A DNA stretch of 64,000 nt from RBG-16-66-20 sp036262835 (GCA_036262835.1 DATAID010000084.1:14615-78614), one strand, 5' to 3'. Shown: positions 1 through 8,254, counted from the first letter of the stretch. Notes: a model not told the origin generated them from the letters alone. Numbers and translations are program-made.

Positions 1-158
1 GCACCAATTCGCTAGGCGCCGCGCTCGGCTCGCTCGTCGGCGGGGTGCTGCACGACCTTTCGGGCGGATATGCGGCGGGGCTCGCGTTTTCCCTCTGCTC
101 GATCGCGCTCGCCTCGATGCCGTTCTGGACGGTGCCGGCGCTGCGCAATGCCCGGTAG
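1..158 (+). CDS. MFS transporter, C-terminal fragment
   Basis: Only the last 51 codons lie in the window; the frame is open from base 3 to a TAG. The translated piece is rich in Gly, Ala and Leu, with a segment beginning TNSLGAALGSLVGG, a short polar turn (LHDLSGGYAAG), and a second hydrophobic segment before a short basic tail ending RNAR. This alternation fits the last two membrane helices of a major facilitator superfamily permease. The substrate cannot be judged. The gene converges on the minus-strand binding-protein gene, whose stop follows directly, so the two stop codons almost touch. Confidence 0.6.
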   Translation, partial: TNSLGAALGSLVGGVLHDLSGGYAAGLAFSLCSIALASMPFWTVPALRNAR

Positions 159-872
159 CTACGCCGCGGCCGACACGCCGCGGATCCCGTGTTTCTCGAT
201 CGTGCGCCCGACGAAACCGCTTTTTTTGATGTCGGCGACGAACTCATGCAGGTAGTCCGCGCCGCCGTGACCCTTGGGCGTGCCGACCGCCTGCTGCACC
301 GAGGTGAACTGGCCCTCGAGGATCCGGGAGCCGGGCAGGGCTTCGACATCGCTCAGCAGGCGCGCCTTCAGGCCCGCGAGCGCGTCGAGCTTTTCCCGAA
401 CGAAGAGGTCATACGAACCCTGGATTCCGCCGTCGGCGCGAACGAGCGTGGCGTTCTTGATGTTGCGGGTGAGATACAGGTCGTAGGCGGCTTTGCTGGC
501 GACCGCGATGCGCACGCCTTTGCGGTCGACGTCCTCGAGCTTGCGGATCGCCGAGCCGGCCGGGACGAGATAGGTGGCCGGGATCTCCAGGTAAGCGGTC
601 GTGAACTGGATCTCCTGCGCGCGCTGCGGCTCGGCGCCGAGGAAGCCGACGTCCCAGGCGCCGCTCGAGGCGGAATCGGCAAGCTGTCCGGCGCCGGGGT
701 AGTGGATGAACTCCACGGGCGCGCCGATGCGCTTGCCAAGCTCCGCGGCGAGGTCGGCGACGATTCCTCGAATGCTCCCGTCCGGATTTTTCTGCACCAG
801 GAGAAAGTTGCCGTGGTTGACGCCGACGCGGAGGGTGCCGGACGGGGCGAGCTGGGATTTCGCGTTGCTCAT
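159..872 (-). CDS. Family 3-type solute-binding protein without signal peptide
   Basis: 237 residues. The opening GTLRVGVNHGNF, the middle WDVGFLGAEPQRAQEIQFT and YLEIPATYLVP are typical of the two-lobed bac_3 substrate-binding fold that serves polar amino acid or organic acid ABC transporters. There is no hydrophobic N-terminus, and no usable start lies further upstream in frame, so the product should stay in the cytoplasm. Its ATG overlaps the stop of the upstream CoA-transferase-like gene (ATGA), which implies translational coupling and shared function. No permease or ATPase of this family is next to it. It may be a soluble ligand sensor or a recruited binding domain; the ligand is unknown. 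Confidence 0.75.
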   Translation of the reverse strand: MSNAKSQLAPSGTLRVGVNHGNFLLVQKNPDGSIRGIVADLAAELGKRIGAPVEFIHYPGAGQLADSASSGAWDVGFLGAEPQRAQEIQFTTAYLEIPATYLVPAGSAIRKLEDVDRKGVRIAVASKAAYDLYLTRNIKNATLVRADGGIQGSYDLFVREKLDALAGLKARLLSDVEALPGSRILEGQFTSVQQAVGTPKGHGGADYLHEFVADIKKSGFVGRTIEKHGIRGVSAAA

Positions 873-2020
873 GGTTTGGAGATCGCTTTCAGTTTTTTCT
901 TCCGTTCGTTCAGGGAACAGCCTCTCAAGTCGGCAGCGCCGAGCTCGGTGACGACGACCCCCGTCTCGCTTCTCGGCGTGGCCACCGGACCGGAAAGATT
1001 CTCCACAATTCGGGCGGCGGGGATCAACGTCAGCGACACGCCCCCGCGCGACTGATTCGCGGCGCGCACGAAGTCGAGCGCCCCGCCCACGGCGCCCAGA
1101 TAGCTGCCGCGCGCGACTTCCGCGTTGACCTGGCCGGTCAGGTCGACCTCGATCGCCGAATTGACGGCGACGAAGCGCTCGATGCCCGCGAGCACGCGCG
1201 GGTCGTGGGTGTGTTCGACCGAGCGCAGGCGGATGCGCGGATTTTCGCGCGCGGCCTCGAAGAGCTTGCGGGTGCCGATGAGCATGGCGGCGGTGACGGC
1301 GTCTGCCGAGCCCGAGGCGAGGAGGTCCGCGACGCCGTCGCCGATCGTTCCGGAATGCACGGCAAGGCCTTTGCGGCCCCCGAGCTCGGCGCAGATCGCG
1401 TCCGGCAGCGCGCCGAGCCCGAATTCCAGGGTCGCTCCATCGGGAACGAACGCGGCGGCGTTTTGGGCGATTCTCTTCTCGACCTCGCCCGATTTCGAAA
1501 CGGGCGCAGGCGCCGGGTCGCGCGAGCTCTGAACAACGAGGGTGAGGTCATTTGCTTTCAAAACTCTTTCCGTGTGCGTCCAAGGCACTTTGTCGTTCAC
1601 TTCGGCGACCACGGATCGTGCCGTCGATAACGCTGGAACCAGATAGTCCGCCGCGAGCCCGAGGCTGTATTCGCCCCGGGAATTCGGCGGGCTCACCTGC
1701 ACGAGCACGACGTCGCAGGGAATCTTTCCCTCGCGGATGAGGGCGCCGAGCCGGGAGTAAGGGTGCGGGTGGATGTCGAGCACGCCCGCATCGGCGAGCG
1801 CGCGGTTGTGGCCCGAGCCGCAGTACGCGGAGAGCCGCAGATGGTCGGCGTGTCCGGGCCGGACGATGCCCGAATAGTTGACGCCGAGAAAAACGCGCGC
1901 GCCGGAAAACGCAGCGCGCTGATCGACGAGCGCCTCGGCGAGCGTCTGTGGCTCGGCGCAGGCCTGGCCGATCACGATGCCGTCGCCCGCGCGCACGATG
2001 CCGGTGAGGTCGGGCCGCAT
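869..2020 (-). CDS. Acetyl-CoA hydrolase/transferase-family protein (Cat1/AbfT-like)
   Basis: 383 residues. Family motifs are visible in order: QVSPPNSRGEYSLG near 108-121, VVAEVNDKVPW near 137-147, LEFGLGALPDAI near 198-209, VDLTGQVNAE near 292-301 and GAVGGALDFVRAA near 309-321. Members move CoA between acetyl-CoA and short acids such as 4-hydroxybutyrate or succinate. The family segment I recall as HSEMISDG or HTE-x3-DG, carrying the catalytic glutamate, reads HSGTIGDG here (222-229), so the glutamate appears to be Gly224. The C-terminus also ends about 25 residues early after a lysine-rich tail. Activity is therefore uncertain. It is coupled to the downstream binding-protein gene. Confidence 0.8.
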   Translation of the reverse strand: MRPDLTGIVRAGDGIVIGQACAEPQTLAEALVDQRAAFSGARVFLGVNYSGIVRPGHADHLRLSAYCGSGHNRALADAGVLDIHPHPYSRLGALIREGKIPCDVVLVQVSPPNSRGEYSLGLAADYLVPALSTARSVVAEVNDKVPWTHTERVLKANDLTLVVQSSRDPAPAPVSKSGEVEKRIAQNAAAFVPDGATLEFGLGALPDAICAELGGRKGLAVHSGTIGDGVADLLASGSADAVTAAMLIGTRKLFEAARENPRIRLRSVEHTHDPRVLAGIERFVAVNSAIEVDLTGQVNAEVARGSYLGAVGGALDFVRAANQSRGGVSLTLIPAARIVENLSGPVATPRSETGVVVTELGAADLRGCSLNERKKKLKAISKP

Positions 2021-2025
2021 GCGAG

Positions 2026-2054
2026 GATGCTAACGCATGTCGCGATGCTAAGAT
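2026..2054. promoter_or_regulatory. Divergent intergenic region with direct repeats and an extended -10
   Basis: The 62-bp gap between the CoA-transferase gene (minus) and the rutE-like gene (plus) holds two copies of GATGCTAA, at 2026-2033 and 2044-2051, 18 bp apart. The second copy forms part of TGCTAAGAT (2046-2054), a good extended -10 for the plus gene that would start transcription near 2061, leaving a short leader with GGAG at 2074-2077. No clear -35 is seen. The repeats could bind a regulator or could be chance. Confidence 0.4.
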
Positions 2055-2082
2055 CGCAGCTCGCTTTTCCCTCGGAGACGAA

Positions 2083-2664
2083 ATGCTCGACGACCGGTCG
2101 CTCGACATCATTTTTCGCCAGGCGCGCACTCAGAACGGCCTTACCGGCGCGGTGAGCGACGCGCAGCTGCGCGCGCTCTACGATGTTCTGAAGATGGGCC
2201 CCACCACGATGAACACGCAGCCCGCGCGCTTCGTGTTCGTGCGCTCGAAGGAGGCGAAGGAGAAGCTGCGCCCGGCGCTCAGCCCCGGCAATCTCGACAA
2301 GACGATGGCCGCGCCGGTCACCGTGATCGTCGCCTACGACACGCGCTTCTACGAATTCCTGCCGAAAACCTTTCCGAACAACCCGAACGCGAAAGCGGTG
2401 TTCGAGGGCAAGGACGAGACGAACAGGATCGTCTGCCTGCGCAACGGCTCGCTGCAGGGCGCCTACCTCATCATCGCGGCGCGCGCCATGGGCATCGACA
2501 CCGGGCCGATGTCGGGCTTCGATAACGCGAAGGTGGATGCCGCGTTCTTTCCCGACGGGCGCTGGAAGTCAAATTTCCTCTGCAACCTTGGCAAGGGCGA
2601 CCCGGCGAAGGTCTTTCCGCGCAATCCGCGCCTGACCTTCGAAGAGGCCTGCCGCATCGAGTAG
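2083..2664 (+). CDS. RutE-like nitroreductase / malonic semialdehyde reductase family
   Basis: 193 residues, the usual length of the RutE/HadB group of FMN-dependent nitroreductase-fold enzymes. The lines MGPTTMNTQPARFVF (about 38-52), RPALSPGNLDKT (about 66-77), GSLQGAYLIIAARAMG (about 123-138) and TGPMSGFDNAKVDAAFF match the RutE pattern I know from the pyrimidine (Rut) pathway, where RutE reduces malonic semialdehyde to 3-hydroxypropionate with NAD(P)H. No other rut gene is nearby, so here it more likely works as a stand-alone semialdehyde or nitro/quinone reductase. A GGAG sits 5 bases before the ATG. The phzF-like gene follows after 2 bases, so they form an operon. Confidence 0.8.
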   Translation: MLDDRSLDIIFRQARTQNGLTGAVSDAQLRALYDVLKMGPTTMNTQPARFVFVRSKEAKEKLRPALSPGNLDKTMAAPVTVIVAYDTRFYEFLPKTFPNNPNAKAVFEGKDETNRIVCLRNGSLQGAYLIIAARAMGIDTGPMSGFDNAKVDAAFFPDGRWKSNFLCNLGKGDPAKVFPRNPRLTFEEACRIE

Positions 2665-2666
2665 CC

Positions 2667-3524
2667 ATGAGGAAAATCGCCTTCAGGCAGGTCGACGTCT
2701 TCACGCGGGTGCCGTTCAAGGGCAATCCGGTGGCCGTCGTCCTGGATGGGAGCGGTCTTTCGGCAACCGAGATGCAGCGGATTGCCGCCTGGACCAATCT
2801 TTCCGAGACCACGTTCGTGCTGCCGCCGACGAGCGCCGCCGCGGACTACCGGCTGCGCATCTTCACCCCGCGCCGCGAGCTTCCTTTCGCGGGCCATCCC
2901 ACCATCGGCAGCGCGCATGCGGTGCTCGAAGCCGGGCTCGCCAAGCCGAAAGCGGGCAAGCTCAGGCAGGAGTGCGAGGCGGGCGTGCTCGAGCTGGCAG
3001 TCGAAGGCGAGGTGCTGTGGCTGAAAGCGCCGCCTGCCTCAATGAAGGCGCTGGAGGGCGCACGCCGGGGGGAAGTGGAAAAAACGCTGGGCGCGCGGGT
3101 GAGCGGGGCACCGGTGATCGTCACCGTGGGTCCGGTGTGGCTGGTGGCGGAGCTGGAGGACGCCGGCGCAGTCGACCGCCTGCTCCCTGACCTGACGGCG
3201 ATCGGCGCCTTGACGGATTCCATTCAGGCGACCGGAATCACGGTGTTCGGCAAGGCTTCGGCAAGCGACACGGTCCATGTCCGGTCCTTCGCGCCCGCTC
3301 AAGGCATTCCGGAAGATCCCGTCTGCGGCAGCGGCAACATCAGCGTCGCCGCCGTGCGCGGAAAATCGGCCGGTCCGTATATGGCGAAGCAGGGCATGCA
3401 GCTCGGCCGCGACGGCCGCGTCTCGATCCGCTTCGAGGGCGAACAGATCCTGCTCGGCGGGAGCGCGGTGACCTGCGTGGAAGGCACCCTGCGCGTGGAA
3501 GGACAGGCCACGCGGCAGCTTTAG
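2667..3524 (+). CDS. PhzF-family isomerase/epimerase
   Basis: 285 residues, full length for the PhzF/YddE fold related to diaminopimelate epimerase. The start VDVFTRVPFKGNPVAVV, the conserved NLSETTF with its catalytic glutamate (Glu47), FTPRRELPFAGHPTIGSAH (about 75-93) and PVCGSGNISVAA (about 214-225) are all present. PhzF itself isomerises a phenazine precursor, but most genomic members have no known substrate, and no phenazine genes are seen here. It is sandwiched between the nitroreductase and a small membrane protein gene with only 1-2 base gaps, which indicates co-transcription. Confidence 0.85.
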   Translation: MRKIAFRQVDVFTRVPFKGNPVAVVLDGSGLSATEMQRIAAWTNLSETTFVLPPTSAAADYRLRIFTPRRELPFAGHPTIGSAHAVLEAGLAKPKAGKLRQECEAGVLELAVEGEVLWLKAPPASMKALEGARRGEVEKTLGARVSGAPVIVTVGPVWLVAELEDAGAVDRLLPDLTAIGALTDSIQATGITVFGKASASDTVHVRSFAPAQGIPEDPVCGSGNISVAAVRGKSAGPYMAKQGMQLGRDGRVSIRFEGEQILLGGSAVTCVEGTLRVEGQATRQL

Positions 3525-3525
3525 G

Positions 3526-3942
3526 ATGGATTCCCTGCCGCTCCCTTTGATCGGCTGGGCGTTCACGCTGGCGAGCGGGGCGGCGCTGCTCCTCGGCGCG
3601 TGGATGATCATCGGGGTGCACCGCAGCGGCCGCGCCGCGCGCCGCCAGCTCGAGGCGCGAGTCCTCGACGACCTGGTGCTCTTCGCCATCTGGATCCTCG
3701 GCCTTGCCGGCGGGGTCGGCGTGCTGCTGCGCAAATCATGGGCGCCCCTTGTCCTTGAGCTCTTCTGCGTCACCCTGGTGGTGCTGATCGGGCTTTCCGC
3801 CTGGAGCCGGCTGCGCGTCTCGACGCCGCCCCGCTTGCTCCTCATCGTCAGCCTCCTTCTTTTCGCGGTGCCGATCGTGGTGCTCTGCGTGGCCACCGTG
3901 ATGACGCTTCGCGGCGACGCGGCGCGCGCAGTGTTCGGATAA
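3526..3942 (+). CDS. Small integral membrane protein of unknown function
   Basis: 138 residues with four hydrophobic stretches, near 8-29, 48-65, 72-92 and 100-122, joined by short basic loops (for example HRSGRAARRQ and RLRVSTPPR). This predicts a four-helix inner-membrane protein; I recognise no family motif. The ATG follows the phzF-like stop after one base and the C45 hydrolase gene begins 16 bases after its end, so it should be co-transcribed with both. Function unknown. Confidence 0.7.
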   Translation: MDSLPLPLIGWAFTLASGAALLLGAWMIIGVHRSGRAARRQLEARVLDDLVLFAIWILGLAGGVGVLLRKSWAPLVLELFCVTLVVLIGLSAWSRLRVSTPPRLLLIVSLLLFAVPIVVLCVATVMTLRGDAARAVFG

Positions 3943-3958
3943 GCGCTAGGATTCGGGC

Positions 3959-5047
3959 ATGTTCCCCGTCATCGAGATCACCGGCGCGCCGTTCGAGCGC
4001 GGCCGGATGCACGGCGAGCTCGCGCGCTCGAGGGTCGAGCGCTCGCTTGCCAGCTACCAGCGGCTTTTCGCCTACTGCGGCCTCGGCTGGGACGAGGCTC
4101 AGCGCAGGGGACAGGCGCACCGCGACAGCATCGGCGCTTTCGATGCGGCGCTCCTCGAGGAGATCGAGGGCATCGCCCGCGGCTCGGGTCGAAAACAGGA
4201 AGAGATTCTGGCGCTCAATGCGCGCACCGAGATCCTGCCCGCGAAATACCTGCGCGGCGGAGACAAGGGCGAGTGCACGGCGATCGCAGTCAATCCGGCG
4301 GCGAGCACGACCGGCGGCACGCTGCTTGCGCAGAACTGGGACTGGCTCGGCGGGCAGCGCGAGGCGCTCGTGCTCCTGCGCGTGCCCGAGCACGAGGGGC
4401 CGGCGTATCTCGCGCTCACCGAAGCCGGGATGCTCTCCAAGATCGGGCTCAACGCCGCCGGCTTCGGCGTGTGCCTGAACATCCTGAGCTCCGTTCACGA
4501 CGGCAGTAAAGCGGGACTTCCGGTGCATGTGCTGCTGCGCGCGCTGCTCAGGTGCGCGAGCGTGCAGGATGCGATCAAGCTCGCGGCGAAGCTCGATTTC
4601 ACGGGCTCCTCCAACGTCCTCTGCGCAGAGCGCGGCGGGGAGACGGCGAGCCTCGAGCTTTCGCCCAAGGGCTGCCGCGTGGTGCGCGGAGACGGGGCGA
4701 CCCTCTGCCACACCAACCATTTCCTCGACAGCGAGGCGCGGGCCTGGCAGTCCCCGCTCGCCGACTTCCTTTCCAGCGAGCCGCGCCTCGCGTGCGCGCA
4801 GCGCCATGCGGCGTCGCGGCGCAAGCACGGCATCGAGGACTTGAAGCGCCTGCTGCGCGACGAGACCCTCGGCCTGCAGTCGATCTGCCGCAAGCCGGAC
4901 GCCTCGCTGCCCGAGGAAGGGCGGATCGAGTCGGTGGCCTCCGTGATCATGGAGCTCGGTCGCGGCGTCATGCACATCGCGCCCGACATCCCGGCGCGGA
5001 CGGAGTACCAGCCGGTCGCCCTTGCGGGGGAGCCGGTCGCCGCCTAG
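3959..5047 (+). CDS. C45-type Ntn hydrolase (acyl-CoA:6-aminopenicillanate acyltransferase-like)
   Basis: 362 residues. The pattern of the isopenicillin N acyltransferase/peptidase C45 family is clear: an N-terminal part with FERGRMHGE (12-20), then GDKGECTAIAV, where Cys106 would be the nucleophile exposed by self-cleavage of the precursor between Glu105 and Cys106, followed by LLAQNWDW and GLNAAGFGVCLN. Bacterial members hydrolyse or transfer small amide-linked acyl groups; the substrate is usually unknown. It ends the plus-strand run, and its TAG shares the tetramer CTAG at 5044-5047 with the stop of livF on the other strand, so the two genes meet with no spacer and no visible terminator. 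Confidence 0.8.
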   Translation: MFPVIEITGAPFERGRMHGELARSRVERSLASYQRLFAYCGLGWDEAQRRGQAHRDSIGAFDAALLEEIEGIARGSGRKQEEILALNARTEILPAKYLRGGDKGECTAIAVNPAASTTGGTLLAQNWDWLGGQREALVLLRVPEHEGPAYLALTEAGMLSKIGLNAAGFGVCLNILSSVHDGSKAGLPVHVLLRALLRCASVQDAIKLAAKLDFTGSSNVLCAERGGETASLELSPKGCRVVRGDGATLCHTNHFLDSEARAWQSPLADFLSSEPRLACAQRHAASRRKHGIEDLKRLLRDETLGLQSICRKPDASLPEEGRIESVASVIMELGRGVMHIAPDIPARTEYQPVALAGEPVAA

Positions 5048-5715
5048 GCTGCCCGCGCCGGTTCGGCGCGGATCCGGCCTTTTTGCAGCGTGAGGGCGCG
5101 GTCGGCCACCAGAGCGGCGTAGCGCGGGTTTTGCTCGCAAAGCAGCACCGCGAGCCCCTCGCTCTTTAACGCCCGCACGGCCGCCGCCATGGCTTCGACG
5201 ATGCGCGGCGCGAGGCCTTCGAACGGCTCATCGAGCAGGATCGCGCGCGGATTGCCCATGAGCGTGCGCGCGATGGCGAGCATCTGCTGCTCGCCGCCCG
5301 ACATCTCTGCGCCGCGCCGCTCGCGCATGCGCCCGAGGTTGGGAAAGAGCTCAAAGAGCTTGTCCGGCGTCCAGGGTGGCAGCCCGCTGCGTGGCGGCTG
5401 TCGCCCGACTTCGAGGTTCTCCGTCACGGTAAGGCCGGTGAAGATGCGCCGCTCCTCCGGAACGTAGCCCAGGCCAAGTCGGGCGATTTCGAACGAAGGA
5501 ACGGCGTCGATCCTTTTTCCTTCGAAAAGGATTTCTCCCGAAGTGCAGGGCAAGAGCCCGATGATGGCTTTGAGGGTCGTGGTCTTGCCCGCGCCGTTGC
5601 GTCCGAGCACGACGAGCGCTTCCCCCGCGTTCAGCGCGAGGTCGACGCCGAAGAGGACCTGCGCACGCCCGTAGGCAGCGCTCACCCGGCGCAGCTCGAG
5701 GAGGGCGCTAGACAT
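5044..5715 (-). CDS. livF: Branched-chain amino acid-type ABC transporter ATPase LivF
   Basis: 223 residues. Walker A GRNGAGKTT lies at 38-46, the signature MSGGEQQM near 135 and Walker B ILLDEPFEG near 157, with the LivF-type ending LLCEQNPRYA. An in-frame start 30 bases upstream exists, but the ATG at 5715 gives the standard N-terminus (SALLELRRVSAAYG) and overlaps the livG end by only 8 bases. It is the last gene of the minus-strand transporter operon and would pair with LivG to energise the fused LivH-LivM permease for uptake of a branched-chain amino acid or another organic acid. Confidence 0.92.
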   Translation of the reverse strand: MSSALLELRRVSAAYGRAQVLFGVDLALNAGEALVVLGRNGAGKTTTLKAIIGLLPCTSGEILFEGKRIDAVPSFEIARLGLGYVPEERRIFTGLTVTENLEVGRQPPRSGLPPWTPDKLFELFPNLGRMRERRGAEMSGGEQQMLAIARTLMGNPRAILLDEPFEGLAPRIVEAMAAAVRALKSEGLAVLLCEQNPRYAALVADRALTLQKGRIRAEPARAA

Positions 5716-6439
5716 TGCCAAGGTAGACCTCCTGCACCTTCGCATGGGCGCGAATGTCCGCGGGCGGGCCTTCGGCGATGATCACCCCTTCCGCGAGCAC
5801 GATGACGCGGTCGGCATGCCCGAACACGACCTCCATGTCGTGCTCGGTGAAGAGCACCGCGAGGCCGAGCTCGCGCGCAAGCCCGGTCGCGAGCCGCATG
5901 AGCTCGCCGCGCTCCTCCGGCGCCATGCCGGCCGTCGGCTCGTCCATCAGCAGCAGCCGGGGCCGGCCCGCGAGCGCGATCGCGAGCTCGACGCGCTTCA
6001 GATCCCCGTAGGCGAGCGTCGCGCAGGGCTGATGCGCCTGCTCGCTCATGCCGACCCGAGCAAGGAGCTGCGCGGCTTCGCCCGCGCCGCCCAGGCTCGA
6101 CCAAAGCGAGCCCAGCCGGCGCTCGCGCGAAAGGAGGGCGAGCTGCACGTTCTCGCGCACCGTCATCGAGCCGAAGGTTGCCGCGACCTGGAAGGTGCGC
6201 CCGACGCCGAGCCGGAAGCGCTTGCGCGGCGGCAGATGCTCGATATCGAGTCCCTCGACGCGAATCGATCCGGCGTCGGCGCGCAATTGGCCGTTCAGGA
6301 GGTTGAAGCAGGTCGTCTTGCCGGCGCCGTTCGGGCCGATCATCGCGAGCAGCTCGCCCGCGCCCACCGAGAAGCTGACATCGGCGAGCGCGCGCACGCC
6401 GCCGAAAGACTTCGCGAGGTGCTCGGCCTCGAGGATCAC
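5708..6439 (-). CDS. livG: Branched-chain amino acid-type ABC transporter ATPase LivG
   Basis: 243 residues. Walker A GPNGAGKTT is at 35-43, the LivG signature region reads LAYGDLKRVELA, and Walker B is LLLMDEPTAGMAPEE, followed by LFTEHDMEVVFGHADR, all typical of LivG. The best start is GTG at 6439, which forms a GTGA overlap with the stop of the permease gene; longer in-frame starts would run deep into that gene. It acts with LivF as the cytoplasmic ATPase pair of the importer. Confidence 0.92.
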   Translation of the reverse strand: MILEAEHLAKSFGGVRALADVSFSVGAGELLAMIGPNGAGKTTCFNLLNGQLRADAGSIRVEGLDIEHLPPRKRFRLGVGRTFQVAATFGSMTVRENVQLALLSRERRLGSLWSSLGGAGEAAQLLARVGMSEQAHQPCATLAYGDLKRVELAIALAGRPRLLLMDEPTAGMAPEERGELMRLATGLARELGLAVLFTEHDMEVVFGHADRVIVLAEGVIIAEGPPADIRAHAKVQEVYLGNV

Positions 6440-8250
6440 CGGCGCGCTCGGACGAGAGACGCGAGGCCGCCCGGCAGCGCGAGAACGAGCGCGAGAATCG
6501 CAAGGCCCACCGCCGCGCGCCAGTACTCGAAGCTGCGCGCCGCGGCGTCCTGCAGCCACGTGTACGCCGCCGCGCCCCAAACCGGTCCGGTGAGCGTCTG
6601 GATGCCGCCCAGGAGCACCATGACGAGCCCGTCGACCGAGCGCTGAATCGACAAGGTGTCCGGGGCGATCGAGCCCTTGGAGAAGGCATAGAGCGCTCCC
6701 GAGATGCCGGCGGCGAGGCCCGCCAGCGCAAACGCCGCCCATTGGCGCGCGCGCACGTCGATGCCGATCGCATCGGCGCGAAGCGGCGAATCGCGGCCCG
6801 CGCGGAGCGAATAGCCGAAGCGCGAGAAGGTCACGCGCCAGAGCGCGAGCACGGTGGCGATGCAGAGCCCCACGGCGAGCCCGTAAAACCCGGCCTTGGA
6901 GTCGAAGGGCGCCGGCGGCCATACGCCGATGAGTCCGTTGGAGCCGCCGGTGAGCGTGTCCCACTGATAGGCCGCCGACCATGCGATCTGGGCGAAGGCG
7001 AGCGTGAGCATCGCGGAATAGACCCCGGCGAGCCTCACCGTAAAAGCGCCGAAAAGAACCGCGCCCGCAGCGGCGAGCAAGACGCCGGCCGCGAGAGCGC
7101 TGCCGAACGGCGCCTTTTGCAGCGCCATCAGCCCGGCGCCATAGGCGCCGAGCCCGAAGAAAGCGGCGTGGCCGAACGAGTAAACGCCGGTCGGGCCGAC
7201 CAGAAAATGCAGGCTTGCCGCGAAGAGCGCGAAGACGGCGATGTCGGTGAGAAGGACGAGCGTGTACTCGGAGGCGGCAAGCGGGGCGAGCGCAAGCGCA
7301 GCGATGACCGCCGTTCCCATGAGAAGTGCGGCGCGGCGGGGAGGACGCATTGCCGCCGCGGTGCTGGCAGGAGCCTTCGCGCCTTCGACCGGCCGGCCAA
7401 GAAGCCCCCAGGGCCGCACGACGAGCACGAGCGCCATGACGACGAACTCGATCACGAGCGTTGCCTTGGAGAAGCCCAAACCGATGCAGAACGACTTCAC
7501 CTCGCCAATGACGAGCGCGGCGAGGAATGCGCCAGGAATCGAGCCCAGGCCGCCGACCACGACGACGACGAAGGCGTCGGCGATGACGGTCAGATCGACG
7601 CCGAGGCTCGCCGGCTCGCGCGGGATCTGCAGAGCGCCTCCCAGCCCGGCAAGGAAGGCGCCGAGCGCGAAGACCGTCGTGAAAAGGCGCCGCTGGTTGA
7701 CGCCGAGCGCCGCCGCCATTTCCCGGTCTTCGGTCGCGGCGCGCACGAGAATGCCCCAGCGTGTGCGAGTGAGGAGAGCGTGCAGCGCCAGCAGCACGAG
7801 CGGCCCGAGCACGATCAGGAAGAGGTCGTACTGCGGAAAGGACGCGCCGGCGATTCCGGTCGCTCCGGCCAGGCCGGGCGCGCGCGGGCCCAGCACGTCC
7901 TCCGGTCCCCAGAGCCAAAGCGCCGCGTCCTCGATGACGAGGACGAGCGCAAAGGTGGCGAGTAGCTGGAGGAGCTCGGGCGCCTTGTAGAGGCGCCTGA
8001 GAAGGAAGGTCTCGAGGAGTGCCCCGAGCAGGCCCGCACTCAGGGCCGCGAGGGGGACGGCAAGCCAGAAGCCGAAGCGCTCAGCGGCGGAGACCGCCAC
8101 GTACATGCCCAGCATGTAGAGCGAGCCGTGGGCGAAGTTGACAATGCGGCTCACCCCGAAGATGAGGGACAGGCCGGCGGCGACAAGGAAGAGCGTAGAG
8201 GCCCCCGTCAGTCCATTCAGAAACTGGATGAGGACTGACGAGTAACTCAT
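6436..8250 (-). CDS. Fused LivH-LivM permease of the branched-chain amino acid-type ABC importer
   Basis: 604 residues, double the size of one permease. Residues 1 to about 290 are LivH-like (GASTLFLVAAGLSLIFG, VNFAHGSLYMLG, RAATEDREMAAALGV, VVVVGGLGSIPGAF). After a short linker (VEGAKAPASTAAAMRPPRR) the rest is LivM-like (LVGPTGVYSFGHAAFFGLGAY, RAGRDSPLRADAIGID, LLGGIQTLTGPVWGA). About 16-18 membrane helices are expected, so one chain can form the whole translocation pore. Four bases separate it from the binding-protein gene upstream, and its stop overlaps the livG start. Such fusions are known in Proteobacteria. Confidence 0.93.
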   Translation of the reverse strand: MSYSSVLIQFLNGLTGASTLFLVAAGLSLIFGVSRIVNFAHGSLYMLGMYVAVSAAERFGFWLAVPLAALSAGLLGALLETFLLRRLYKAPELLQLLATFALVLVIEDAALWLWGPEDVLGPRAPGLAGATGIAGASFPQYDLFLIVLGPLVLLALHALLTRTRWGILVRAATEDREMAAALGVNQRRLFTTVFALGAFLAGLGGALQIPREPASLGVDLTVIADAFVVVVVGGLGSIPGAFLAALVIGEVKSFCIGLGFSKATLVIEFVVMALVLVVRPWGLLGRPVEGAKAPASTAAAMRPPRRAALLMGTAVIAALALAPLAASEYTLVLLTDIAVFALFAASLHFLVGPTGVYSFGHAAFFGLGAYGAGLMALQKAPFGSALAAGVLLAAAGAVLFGAFTVRLAGVYSAMLTLAFAQIAWSAAYQWDTLTGGSNGLIGVWPPAPFDSKAGFYGLAVGLCIATVLALWRVTFSRFGYSLRAGRDSPLRADAIGIDVRARQWAAFALAGLAAGISGALYAFSKGSIAPDTLSIQRSVDGLVMVLLGGIQTLTGPVWGAAAYTWLQDAAARSFEYWRAAVGLAILALVLALPGGLASLVRARR

Positions 8251-8254
8251 TGCG

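Noticed and set aside
5682..7918. Alternative minus-strand frames inside the livG/permease region
   Set aside because: Only the livG frame from GTG 6439 and the fused permease frame show transporter motifs; the remainder is Arg/Ala-rich shadow.
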